A DNA stretch of 64,000 nt from Monocercomonoides exilis. Its lineage: Eukaryota; Preaxostyla; Oxymonadida; Polymastigidae. The stretch lies in assembly GCA_001643675.2 (NCBI GenBank), contig LSRY02000004.1, positions 1,845,501-1,909,500 of the forward strand, given 5' to 3'. Position numbers and translations under genes: made by a program. Below the pieces are notes generated by a model. It had not been told where the DNA came from, did no database searches, and was given only the letters and a program-made list of their open reading frames with translations. Shown piece by piece: positions 21,201 to 30,369 of the stretch (within the stretch, counting starts at the first letter, position 1; every line of letters begins with the position of its first letter).

Positions 21201-23047
21201 GAGCATGCTTCATTCAGAACAATACGGTCAATTGCACCATCTTTAATAAACAGGCATTTCATGTCCTGTCCTCCAATGTCAAGAAGAAAGTCAACTTTAG
21301 GCACAAAATGACGTGCAGCTCGAAAATGTGCAACTGTTTCGACTTCTCCATCGTCCACGCACAACGCTGTCTGAATAAGCTGCTCGCCATATCCAGTCAC
21401 TCCACTGCGGCACAAAATAAAACGAGGCGAATCAAAATCTTCTGATTCTTCGTCTGATTCATCTCCTCTCTCTTCACCTTCCGAGTTTTTGTGCAGTTCC
21501 GATTTTCTTTCTGATTCCACTTCCTTTTCGATTCGTTCCATCTCAGCGCAAACAGCCCTCACTCCAGCTGTGCAGCTTTGCAGCGGCTGGCCTTTATTCG
21601 AGCCGTATGAAGTCCACAGCACTTCTCCGCCAATTCCCATCAAAAGCACTTTTGTTGTGGTCGATCCAACATCCATCCCCAGAAACACTGGTGCCACTGG
21701 ATGAGTTGGTGGAGCAAGTTCATCAGCTTCACTCCCTAAAATTGTTTCGCTTGAAGCTGAGTTTGACATGTTAGAATCGTCGTTCGCTGAAACATTTGTT
21801 GTTTCTTTCTTTTTAGGTTCGATTTTTCGTGCAACACGCAGTAAATACTCTTTTAGTCCGTCTTTTGCAGCCGAGCATCGACTATGGCGTTCTCTGAATG
21901 CTTCATATTCTTCTTTAGAAGCAAATAGCGGTTCAAACCGTGGCTTTTCAACTGTTAATTCCAAATGTCCATGAAGTCTGTGGCAGATTGAATCCCAAGT
22001 TGTCCTATGTGTTTCTTTTGATGAAGCCAAAGCTGCATCATGAACTGGGAAAAGATGTGATGCCTGACTTATATTAGAAGTTAATGAAGAATTTGCATGT
22101 TCGTATTCTTCAATTGCAGTTTCTCGCGCAGTGAGAGCTGCACCAATAGCTACAAAATAAAGAGAATCTTGTGGGAAAACTACATCTTTTTCTTCATCAA
22201 GATGTAATGTCTTTGAAAAAGAATGTCTCAATTCCGAAAGAAAAGTGAGTGGTCCTCCCAAATAAGCAACTTTTCCTTTAATTGGCCTACCGCAAGCAAG
22301 CCCTGCAATTGTCTGCATAACAACTGCATTAAATACCGATGCAGAAATGTCAGTTTTTGATGCTCCATCGTTTATTAAGGCCTGAACATCTGTTTTTGCA
22401 AACACTCCGCAGCGAGATGCAATCGGATAAATAGTCGTATGTTGAGATGCTAGTTCGTTCATGAGCGCGGCACCGCTTTTTCCTTGCTTCTGCCCCTCTT
22501 CATCCAATCGAAGAAGAGTTACCATTTGATCGATAAATGCACCAGTGCCTCCAGCACACATACCATTCATCCTCTGTTCAGTTTCTCCACTCTTTCCGAA
22601 ATACGTTATTTTTCCGTCTTCACCTCCTAGTTCTATAGCTACATCCACATGATTCAATCGATGCTTTATTGCTTTTGTGCAAGAAATAACTTCTTGAGTG
22701 AAGGGAACATTGAGCGCTTGTGCAAGCCCAATTCCCCCACTTCCAGAAATTCCAAGATTAATAATTTCATCAGATGATCGTGCGCCCGAAGTGTGAAATG
22801 AATTGCATTCATCCTGAAAAGAATCTTCATTCAATGAAGAACTATCGCTGTTCGGAGACACGCTTCCTCCATAAAAAATCACACTATTTGCTTCATCAAG
22901 AAGTTTTGTTACCGCTGTTTTTATATCAGAAAGATGGCGTTCATATCTTTTGAATATTAACCGATAATCAGGGTCGAGTATAACAAGCTTTACGGTAGTC
23001 GAACCAATATCAAGACCAACTGAAAGAGATGTTTTTGGCGTTTGCAT
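15260..23047 (-). CDS. Giant acyl-CoA dehydratase activase / dehydratase-like fusion protein
   Basis: One intronless frame of 2,595 residues. The ATG at 23045-23047 is chosen because MQTPKTSLSVGLDIGSTT starts there. Two BadF/BadG/HgdC-type ATPase modules lie in tandem: residues about 7-330 (GLDIGSTTVK, IELGGEDGK, MCAGGTGAFIDQM) and about 455-765 (GMDVGSTTTK, LLDIGGQDMK, NEACSSGCGSF, SRCTVF). The cysteines of the second module could bind the bridging 4Fe-4S cluster. Next come DUF2229-like and 2-hydroxyacyl-CoA dehydratase-like parts (GVIGIPRVLNMYDEYPFW, VVLAGRPYHIDREISHGM, SFGCGQDAITTDQ) and a C-terminal GIVGEIGVQMRPSLNNF region. Bacterial relatives with this order are usually about 1,400-1,500 residues; the excess here is Ser-, Glu- and Lys-rich insertions (roughly 1400-1950). 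In anaerobes such activases use ATP to drive an electron into a dehydratase or reductase; the substrate here is unknown. Lack of introns beside intron-rich genes, and the bacterial family, suggest lateral transfer. Confidence 0.85.
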   Translation of the reverse strand: MQTPKTSLSVGLDIGSTTVKLVILDPDYRLIFKRYERHLSDIKTAVTKLLDEANSVIFYGGSVSPNSDSSSLNEDSFQDECNSFHTSGARSSDEIINLGISGSGGIGLAQALNVPFTQEVISCTKAIKHRLNHVDVAIELGGEDGKITYFGKSGETEQRMNGMCAGGTGAFIDQMVTLLRLDEEGQKQGKSGAALMNELASQHTTIYPIASRCGVFAKTDVQALINDGASKTDISASVFNAVVMQTIAGLACGRPIKGKVAYLGGPLTFLSELRHSFSKTLHLDEEKDVVFPQDSLYFVAIGAALTARETAIEEYEHANSSLTSNISQASHLFPVHDAALASSKETHRTTWDSICHRLHGHLELTVEKPRFEPLFASKEEYEAFRERHSRCSAAKDGLKEYLLRVARKIEPKKKETTNVSANDDSNMSNSASSETILGSEADELAPPTHPVAPVFLGMDVGSTTTKVLLMGIGGEVLWTSYGSNKGQPLQSCTAGVRAVCAEMERIEKEVESERKSELHKNSEGEERGDESDEESEDFDSPRFILCRSGVTGYGEQLIQTALCVDDGEVETVAHFRAARHFVPKVDFLLDIGGQDMKCLFIKDGAIDRIVLNEACSSGCGSFLETFAHSVHMSVGDFADAGLSSRCPVDLGSRCTVFMNSRVKQVQREGASLADISAGLALSVVKNALFKVMRIKNIAELGANVVVQGGTFLNDAVLRSLERVIGREVVRPDIAAMMGAFGMALIARDKYNSSTRSRRRGEDDERLKIRDAMLAAAKKEQASSSASASSHSVPDIETLTPFELSCMPYRSSLLPPSLLSTFTSTVTTRRCGGCLNNCLLTINCFSDGRQHISGNRCERGAGKTVGSTVLWAEKIEKDQKMEHSKSLLLSLTSSSAKKGANAADDCAQHKLTLLPSLSIASTVLTPIKVNSLPNLHDFKQRRIFSYYKPLPSASATRGVIGIPRVLNMYDEYPFWFTLFTSLGVRVELSGLSTAELYKSGADTIPSDTMCYPAKLIHGHVLDLIQKKHCKRIFYPGVLFTRTEGHRSTNVAHCPVVSLYPDILPRNLDLPDDVECINPFLPVHQPDEMLDRCMQHLAPTLSRLPSANSESEQKSSSSSSSSTSSSPRPVKKSEMAAALSEAYAAWDLCRADIAREGERALCFLAEHPSIHGVVLAGRPYHIDREISHGMAGLVQSLGCVVLSEDSISERGRAYLQRPLRVLDPVYFHTRLYQAAAFVARQHEAMVDVLADAKVQHVKEEYYESKRMKKEMKERKEMKKKATKGNKNTEQSEADSSAADEMSIQPEEMITKDEMKKLIERIREEAEREIALVNMNSCSSVASVSSRSSDASHNNTLSEPLHDRLHFVQLVSFGCGQDAITTDQVSEILHAHGKDYTQIKIDEIGNLGAVRIRLRSLLAAVAEKEEKEQKEWEKRQKESEQERKQGMMGKGSIDGDTQIAGFKPHKAKETKKEGKNHITIPDSYYAPIKPSPVNAMASHDYTDPSSDTSSECSTSSIDDTATSISRNSDPPSGNLPVMSPTPSLSPTAQNAQTCSPNPLASPSPSPSLSAADNISLSTSAFLVSSSSSNALSPSSSDVKPCSPSEESPSSSSSLLSPLSSNTSSIVVDTANADSPSPPLLSQQTNISSTFPAMDPLSTTSVPSSTHNEKNSSSDSLTLSSSSSSSSALPSVMYKQKLPTEEERYSEFVRNGMQSALSEKDVAVLTKKRKEELHTEEKRINKLIEESEKLREKEVKDVEKRVLLYEEAKQKAKEKEEKERKKTKKMKERNEAKVITLHSDNVNASATTTSSSSSSSSSIPTTTTTSSSSSTPSPSSIPKKSLSAQNALSLMSAFDIESMDVCTPDRCISCFAATTCTSAENVALHRKSREEENAKTLEPSAGISSATEDGSCCSEADELHNSSSSSSSSSSSAVKTTGSEPALHPSSTCLPLASPSSGSEMFVTPLFTETMKKTHVVITPTMSSFSNPFLLAILRRRGYHAFIPETTPPEWLPKGNKEVLCRYSLPIGSPSEVYETSLSLLHNDLCIPAHHFLGLFLHSVTPLSSKSASVGAVASLSSSASPTPTPSPSISLTPSLSPLSSPSSSSSDSALSTPTKPSSHTDTFDSTSSNNSNNYNNIKCHHRPLFDIHRCAFLITQTGSACRAPNYLSSLRRALRDLGAPSAPVIPFASSSKLNAKHPGFPITPLVLIDAAFAFVMGDLLQRLLLRTRPYEAVRDSANSLCLEMMEEGYRLLAKSTDYDAYCKWCKKAINRFQELPLREMERKPLVGIVGEIGVQMRPSLNNFIVDRLEMLGAEVVCFGMMDFLGYCSADDLGLNDEFKKDFKGVVWNKAMLLYYQRLLSPINTLFRRKESRFLPFATGEELFAMMKPHCSPMMIWGEGWLLVAEMVELVEHFGCSNIVVLQPWGCLPNHITGRGFMKQMRERYPGTNIVAIDFDTSGTEVNQINRLVLMLSVAKENMKKKKKNQKTAAMMAVSGDSSVKEVTHELAEESDKASSTGCLSESGGVSNDTNEATGPSPHSMKQIHSEAQLPSNSDCSVRKESENCLFDKSECEVDIAAKVEFDYETKIMTNASAIKGES

Positions 23048-23329
23048 TTCAATTATCCCTTGGATGCAAATCCACAAAAAAGAAAAATAACCGGAAATAA
23101 CTTACCCATTTTTTAATTATCATCATTTTGCGATAAAAATAAATTATTCCCATTTAACATAAAATTCATATCTAAATCAATTATACAAAATTCTGAATAA
23201 AGCTTTTGTTTTTTAATCCGTAATACGCCAATTAGAATAAAAACAAATTAAATTCTCAATAAGGAAGAAAACGGATAAAAAAATATTCACAATAATAAGC
23301 TTTAATGAATATTACTTAGATTCATGGTC
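23048..23329. other. Intergenic, between PRP40 and the activase gene
   Basis: A 282-bp AT-rich gap between two minus-strand genes. It must contain the PRP40 3' end and the activase promoter. No TATA or initiator motif is distinctive enough to name. Confidence 0.5.
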
Positions 23330-26300
23330 TTAATCTGCGATTTCTCCTTCCTCAAGTTCATCAATATCGCCGCTAGCAGGGCGAGCATTGTTGCCTGCCC
23401 TCTGTGAAGAGGCCGATGAACTGCTTGAGGTGGAGGGAGCCTTCTGAACAGCTGACGCAGTTGAACGAGTTGAAGAAGAGGAAGAAGAGGAAGAAGACGA
23501 AGAAGAAATAGAAGAAGAAGAAGAAGAAGAAGGCGAAAGGGCATTCGATGAAGACGATGCGCCAGAAAACGTGGAGCGGCTGGGGAAGTTCTCTCCTTCA
23601 TCGCCGCTGTCGCTGTCGCTCGCTGCCATCATCCTCTTCTTCCCAAACAGCTGATCAAACACCTCCTCATCTATAGGCAGATATTCACCTTCTGTTCCAG
23701 CATTTCCTTTTCTCTCTCTTTCTCTCTCTTTCTCTTTCACCAATGAGCTGCTGATGCCTTCTATTGCTTCTTTTGCAGGCCTTCCCTTGTTGTGGTACTT
23801 GCTGTAGGATTCATCTGCACGGCGTGGTTCATTGCGCCTTCTGCTTCGATGAGAAGATGGAGAATGAGAGAGAGAGCGAGAGAGAGAACGAGAGAGAGAA
23901 TGGGAATGGGAACGAGAATGAGAATGTGCACGAGAACGATAAGCACCGCTTCTCCTTCTCTTTCTGGCTGGATGTTCTTCATCACTCGACAGGCTGCTCT
24001 TGTCACTTGAGTCATAGCTGCTGTCACTTCTGCTGCTGCTTCTGCTTCTGCTTCTTCTCCTTCTCCCTCTTCTTTCTTTACCTTTTTCTTTCTCTCCTCT
24101 TCTCCTCCTTCTGCTTCTATCACTCCGTTCACTCTCATCAGAAGAGCTTTCGTCTGAGCTTCGACTCAGACTAAGGCTAATGTAGCTTTCTTCATCGCTT
24201 GTTGGGCTGCTGTCTGTAGATCTCTTCTTGCTTTTTGCACTTTTCTCCTTTTTATACTCGTCTTCTTTCTCTTCTTCGCTTCCTGTTGATGCTTTGCTCT
24301 TGTTAGCTCTTTCTTTTGCTTTCTCTTTTGGTTGTAATTTTGCCTTTGAATCTTCTTGATCTTCATCTGCATTGATATCATCTTCATCTCCTGCATTTCC
24401 ACTTCCTTTAACCTCTTTCTCTTTTTCTTTTTCTTTCTCTGCTTGTTTATCTCCATCTTCGTTCATTTTCACTGCTTTCTTCGATTCCTTTGCTTTTGTT
24501 TTCTCCTTCTCCTTCTCCTTCTCCTTCTCTCTATCCATCTCCCCTTCCAACTCCTTCATTTTCTCCAAGTCAATTTCCTCTCTCCCAAAGCTCCTGCTTG
24601 GCGATCTACTTCTTCTAAACCTAACAGATGCTCTGCCTCTTTCCCCTTTGGCACCAGAAACATCGCTCAAAACAGATTTTTTCGGTTTTTTCCCAATCTC
24701 ATCCAGGAGCAGCCGGTCCAAATGGAATGAGTCCAGAGAGCTGTTGCTGTCTGAAGATGAGTTTGAATCTGAATCTGAGTCTGAGTCTGAGTCTGAATGA
24801 GAAGCACTCTCTTCTTCTGAACTGCCTCTGCTTTTGCTTCGACTTCGGCTTCTGCTGTCACTTCTGTCCGATTCGTCGCTTTTGTTCTTCTTTGCAGTGC
24901 TGCCTGTGCGACGTGATTTGCCTTCTTTCTTCTTGAACTTTGATGCTTTAGCACCTTTTTCTCTTTTCTCTTCTTTTCCTCCTTTCTCTCCTTTACTCCT
25001 TTGTGAGTGCAACTTCGCCGTCTTCTCTCTCTCCATCTGCAGCTGCATCTGCATCTGCTCCTCTGCCTGCCTCTCACTCAGCTTCTGAATGTATTCTGCA
25101 TCCTCTTCGACAATCGCTGCACTGATGGCAGCATCAATCAGCCGGAGAACTGCTACTTTGAGTGCAGGCGACGCAGAAAAGAGAGGAATGGCATTTGGAG
25201 AGGAAGGAGATAACAAATTGGATGCAGCCGGATTCAGCACCGATGAGCCTACAAATCCGTCGAGTGAAAGAGGAGAGGCTGGAAAAGCCAAACACAAGTC
25301 AGCAATGCCCAGCTCCTTCAGCGATGCTCGCACTTCTTTCTCTTTCGTCCACTCTGAATAGAACAGAATGCGAATGAAGTCGAACTCGTCAGTCCCGCTG
25401 AGCTCGTCCACCACGTCGTCCACAGACACCACTGCTGCTGCATTCAGCTCTTGTTCTCTGTCGAACGCCCTCTCTCTTTCCTTCTCTGTCTCCACCAGCT
25501 CATCCAAAGAGGGTGAGTTCAGACTGTGCCGGGTGGATATACCGTTTTTGCCATCATCATCATCTTCTTCTTCTTCATCAACTTTGTTATCATTTTCATC
25601 TTTGTCTTTTCCTTTGCCTTTGTTACTGTCATCTTCACTGCTGTCATCTTTCTCATCATCTTCCTCTTTTCCTCTTTCGGAAGAATCATTTCTTCTTCCA
25701 CTTTTCGATTTTTCACTTTTATTCTTGTTTTTCTGTGTCTTTTTGCTTCCCTTCTTCTCATCCTCTTCTTCCTCTTCTTCTTCCATTTCTTTCTCTTCTT
25801 TTGCCTTCTTCCTCTGCCTCTCCTTCTCCTTCTCCTTCAAAGTGCGTATCTCTCTAATCGTTTTTGACAGAATTGACTTAGCTTTTTTCGCCATCTGCTC
25901 TTTTGCAGCTGACTGATTGAGCCAGCTCTCAAGAATAACCTGAACAAACGTCGTCAAAAACACATCAGATGCAACCAAACATTTGCGTGTGGTTGTTTTG
26001 TCTGTGCTTTTTTCATTCTCAGCTTCGTCATTCTCCATGTGATTGTTGTCTTTCTTCTCTTCTTTTTCTTCTTTTTCTTTTTCTTCCACAACATCCATTT
26101 TCCCTTCATTTTGATCAGCTTTTTCGTCTTCTTTTGCCTTTTGCGTTTTATCATTCGCATCGATCTCTTTCTCATCCATTTCACTTCTCTTCTCTTCCTT
26201 CTCTTCCTCCTTCCCTTTATCTTCCTCCATCTTCCCCTTCGTTCCTTCGCGTTCATCGCATTCTTCATTCTCATCTTCATTTTTAGCTTTCTTTCCACAT

Positions 26301-28272
26301 CCCATTTGACATCTAAGAGAATCACTCAATTTGACATCCATCTCTTCAAATGCTCCTAATTCATCGATCTGACGCAGAAGCTGAAGAAATGCTGGTGATG
26401 TCACTTTGATGTGTGTGTTGAGAACGGAATGGCATTTCAGACTGAACGAAGAGGGGAGCAGCGAAATGCAACAGCGAGAGAGTGATGAAGGAGAAGGATG
26501 AGAAGAAGAGGAAGAAATTGAAGAAGAAGATGATGATGATAAAGTTGAAGTCATATTATCATTTGAATCCAAAGATGCATTTGATGAAGAAGAAGATGGC
26601 ATAACCAAGCAGCTGTCCAGCAAAGCAGGTGATTTCATTGCATTTGGAGTGATCAGTCTGTGGAGAACATCACTCAACACAAGTCTATTTTGTTCCTTTG
26701 TCATCTCTTCCTCTTCTTCTTCTTCTTTCCCTTGTTCAAATGCTCCTTCCTCTTCCTTCTGCCCTTCCTCGTTCTCCTCTTTTGCTTCTTTCTTATTGTT
26801 TTCTTCTCCTTCTTCTTCTTCCTTTTCTTCTTTCTCCCCTTCCTCCTTTTTTTCTTCTTCTCCCTTTCCTTTCTCTCCATTTTCTCCTTCTCCTTTCTCC
26901 TTCTCTTTCTCTTTCTCTTTCTCCTCTTTCTCCTTCTTCTCCTTCTCCCTCTCTAACTCCACCTCCTTCAGCAATGCCGGAATCATCCACATCCACCCCC
27001 TCCTCTCAGCCAGTGCTAAAACTGCCTGTGAATACCTCCTCAGCTCATTCTCCATCTCTTTCATCGCCTCTTTGAACCATTCATACCCCATCACATTGTG
27101 CCCGAAGTGGGAGTCAACAAGAGCAGTGTAGGCAGAATGGTTGAAGAGAGGGTGACGGTTGGAGAAGGAAGAGGAGGAGGAAGAAGAGGAGGAGGAAGAA
27201 GAAGAAGAAGAAGATGATGATGATGATGAAGTGGAAGAGGAAGAAGACGAAGTGTTCGAAGTTGAATCTGTTTCATTGGAAGAAGTCGAAGCATTTGAAG
27301 AAGAAGAAGAAGAAGAAGAGCTCTTTTCTTCTTTTGCAGTGTCATCTTCAGCTTTGTTCAAAGAATCACTCTGATCTCCCCATGACTTCTCAGCTGCCTC
27401 TTTCTTTTTGTTATCATTTTTCTCTTCTCCTTCTCTCCCTTTTTCTCCTTCCCCTTCTCCTTCCTTCCCTCTTTCCCTGTTGCTCTCCTCAGGTGTTATT
27501 CGGATCCTCTCCAATTCCTGGTATGTCTGCCCCAGCTGAATCTCCCCTTCCACAAAGAGCTCCCTCACTGCTGCCACAAACGCCTTCTTCATTTCCTTCT
27601 CTTTCTTCACCCGCTCTTCGTGCTGCTTCGCTTTCCGCTCTTTTTCTGCCTCCATCAGCTGCCTCTGCACATCGCTGAACACACTCTTCCTTAAATGCAG
27701 GGGTACTTTGTTCCACAGCTGGTCATTCACATACAGATCATGGGCCTGTTGGAAGAGAGAGAGAGATAAAGAGAAAGAAAGATAGATAGAATGAGAGATG
27801 ATGTGAAAGATAAAATGGAAGAGAGAAAGAGAAGAAGAAGAAATAGAAATCACAGAAATTGTAATCGATAACATTGATAAATAAATAAATAACAATAAAT
27901 AAATAATCAAAATAATCCAACCATTTTGAACGACATTCTGAGAGCTATCCTGTCGTCCTTCAGCAGAATCTGCTGGAGCTCTGCCGCGTTTGCCGCATCG
28001 ATCCTTCTCTTCTCCTCTTTCTCCTTCTCTTCAGTTATTCTTCTCCACTCCCTCACCAGCTGCTCCCGCGCCTCCTCGTCGCTCCCAAACACCTTCCAGC
28101 GGGAGTCAGAGAGGCATTTTGCTTTGATCTGTGAGTAGCGTGACTGAGAATTCAGCTCAGGGAAACTCGACAGCATCTCCACAAACAGACGCTTCTGCTC
28201 GTTGTGCTTGGCTTCTTGGATCTCTTTGGATTTCTGAGGAGAGGAAAGGAGAGGAGAAGAGAAGAGAAGATA

Positions 28273-28330
<58 letters not shown>

Positions 28331-30106
28331 GAGATGGATGGATTGAGATAGAGGCAAAGAGATGGTTAAGATGTGATATGATGCATTGTTATTGTTCATT
28401 ATGACGATGGTGATGGTGGTGATGATGATGATGCAATTGATTTGTGAAAATGGTATCGAAATTCATAAACACAAATACATTTATCCATATTCACAATTCA
28501 GAGGAGCATGCAACAAAGGGGGAAAAAAGAAAAAAAAAAAAATCCAAAAAAAAAAAATATATATTTTTTCTTTTTATTTCTATTAATAATATAATTAATA
28601 ACATTCAGCATTATTATTTCGCATATCCCTCATCTCATCCTCCCTCCTCATACCAAAGCCCACTCAGCCATGAACTCCTTGAACACATCCTTTTTCTCCT
28701 GCAGCGTCTTCAGCAGCTTCCACTGCGGTGTCTTTGCTGCCTTCGCAATGGACGACTCAAAAGTGGCTGTTTGTGGGTTCAATTGGAGTGACTCGAGCAT
28801 CTCTTTGAACTCTGCCACTCGTTCAGCCAGCGGGCGGGCAAAGACGGCAGAGACAGCAGAGACTGTGGAAGAAGGATTAGAAGATGTTGCAAGGGAAGAA
28901 GAAGAGGAGGAGGAAGAAGAAGAAGAAATGGAATTTGACATATCACCAGATGGCATGACAGATGAGCTCCGCTTCATCCCGCGCGGCCTTTCGAACGACG
29001 GGATGGAAGCAAAAGAGGAAGAGGAAGAAGGAGAAGGCGAGACGGAAGGTGAAACAGGGGGAGAGTTGGAGGATTCGCCAGTGTTTGATCGAGATGAAGT
29101 GCTTTGTGAAGTGAAATTTTGAGATTTCTGTTCTGTTTCTGAATGAAGTGAAGTCCGTTGGGTTTGCAACGCTTCTGGTAATTGAGATTGCGAAGAAAAA
29201 GGAAAAGACGCTGATGAAGTGATTGAAGAGGATTGTGTTGTGGCTGGCTGTGTATGCATTGATAATTGAAGCGTAGAGTTATCAGAAGATGAGGATGCAG
29301 ATTTAATGGCCATCGTTGCTTCATCAATGCTTGAAGCAATCGCTTCACTTCCATTTTCATCTTCATCGTCAAAAAGAGAAGTTGCCATTCGATCTATCGT
29401 AACTGTTGGAAGAGCAACAGTTGACTGCGATTTTTGTGAATCATTTTTTTCTGAAGCTGATGATTGTTTTTGTATTGCAGACAAATATATCGTCTTAACA
29501 TCTTCTGGAAGCTCCCACGTGGTTGTATTCGTTCTGGTATTCAAATAATATGTCTTGCCCTCGGGTGTCTTTAATTCTTTCCATGTTTTCTTTGAAAAAA
29601 AGGATCATTAAAAATGAAAATGTTGATGTCGAAAAACATTATGCATATGTATATATAATAAAAAAGATACGATGACTTCCTGCTCTTCATGTGCAATTAT
29701 TTCAGCTGGTTTATCCCACGTTGTTTGATTTGATGTTCTGTTGAAATAATATGGCCTTCCGTTTGAATAATATATGTCCCAATTTCCTATGGATTGTGAA
29801 GTTTGAATTGGAGTAGTTGCAGCAAGTTGTTGAGCCCAAATAGCTTGCTGAGATGGATCAGCAATCTTTGACAAATAATATTTCGTTTTACGCGGTATAT
29901 GTTATGAAAAATAGATCAAATTTTTATTCAAACACAAAAATGCGTACAAGTAATTATTACAGTAGGAAAATATATTTGCAATAAAAATTTTCAGCAACAG
30001 AGAAAAGCATGCAAAATATAATTAAATAATTGCACACCGCTGGGATTGAAGCAATACCAGCTCCAAGGACCGCATGTTGAGAAGGCAAAAATGAAGTTCC
30101 AATCAT
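23330..30106 (-). CDS. PRP40: PRP40-like U1 snRNP splicing factor with giant charged C-terminus, 5 exons
   Basis: Exons 30106-30038, 29865-29671, 29589-28654, 28233-27922 and 27745-23330 all join in phase 0, giving 1,975 residues. PRP40 sits in the U1 snRNP and bridges the 5' splice site to the branch-point proteins. Two WW domains occur at about 52-80 (tryptophans 52 and 73) and 91-120 (91 and 113). They are followed by a Ser/Thr-rich linker and FF-type repeats: one across the end of exon 3 (EFKEMLESLQLNP...VFKEFMAEW), one in exon 4 (FVEMLSSFPEL...SRWKVFG), one across the exon 4/5 junction, and weaker ones after it. Residues beyond about 700 are mostly Lys/Glu and Arg/Ser runs resembling SR-protein tails, ending DIDELEEGEIAD before TAA. 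Yeast Prp40 has 583 residues and human PRPF40A about 950, so this is about twice the usual size. Introns are 81-420 nt. Confidence 0.88.
28279..28327. repeat. (GA)n/(CT)n microsatellite in PRP40 intron 3
   Basis: A near-perfect GA repeat of about 24 units on the plus strand, CT on the gene strand, about 45 nt upstream of the 3' splice site at 28234. Confidence 0.9.
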
Positions 30107-30369
30107 CACTGTTGGCAATTTTCCGATTTCAAACCAAAGTTATAAGAAAAGAGACAACAAATGACAAGATCGAATACAACCATTTTATTATTATAATGCG
30201 CCATATTTCATTTCATGAAATGGTTGAGCTCGGTTTTATTATCCAATGGAGCGCTTAACAAATTTTTCAACAGATGAAAACATAACAGTTTGAATTTATA
30301 CTGCAACTACTTCATTTTTATTAATGTAATTGTTTGGTATTATGTTTTTTAATAACTTTTGGAAAGAAT
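30107..30369. promoter_or_regulatory. Divergent promoter region
   Basis: A 263-bp gap between the start codons of PRP40 (-) and the hypothetical 695-aa gene (+). Both promoters must lie here. It is AT-rich with no single motif I can name. Confidence 0.45.

Noticed and set aside
15767-21206. Long plus-strand and alternate-frame open frames of 100-190 codons inside the giant activase gene.
   Set aside because: They come from GC-rich codons and Ser/Glu repeats on the coding strand, have no recognisable motifs, and the minus-strand frame carries the conserved domains.
24356-27131. Phe/Leu/Ser-rich plus-strand frames opposite PRP40 that look like membrane proteins.
   Set aside because: They are the reverse complement of Lys/Glu and Ser/Arg repeat codons; hydrophobicity is an artefact of TTC/CTT repeats.
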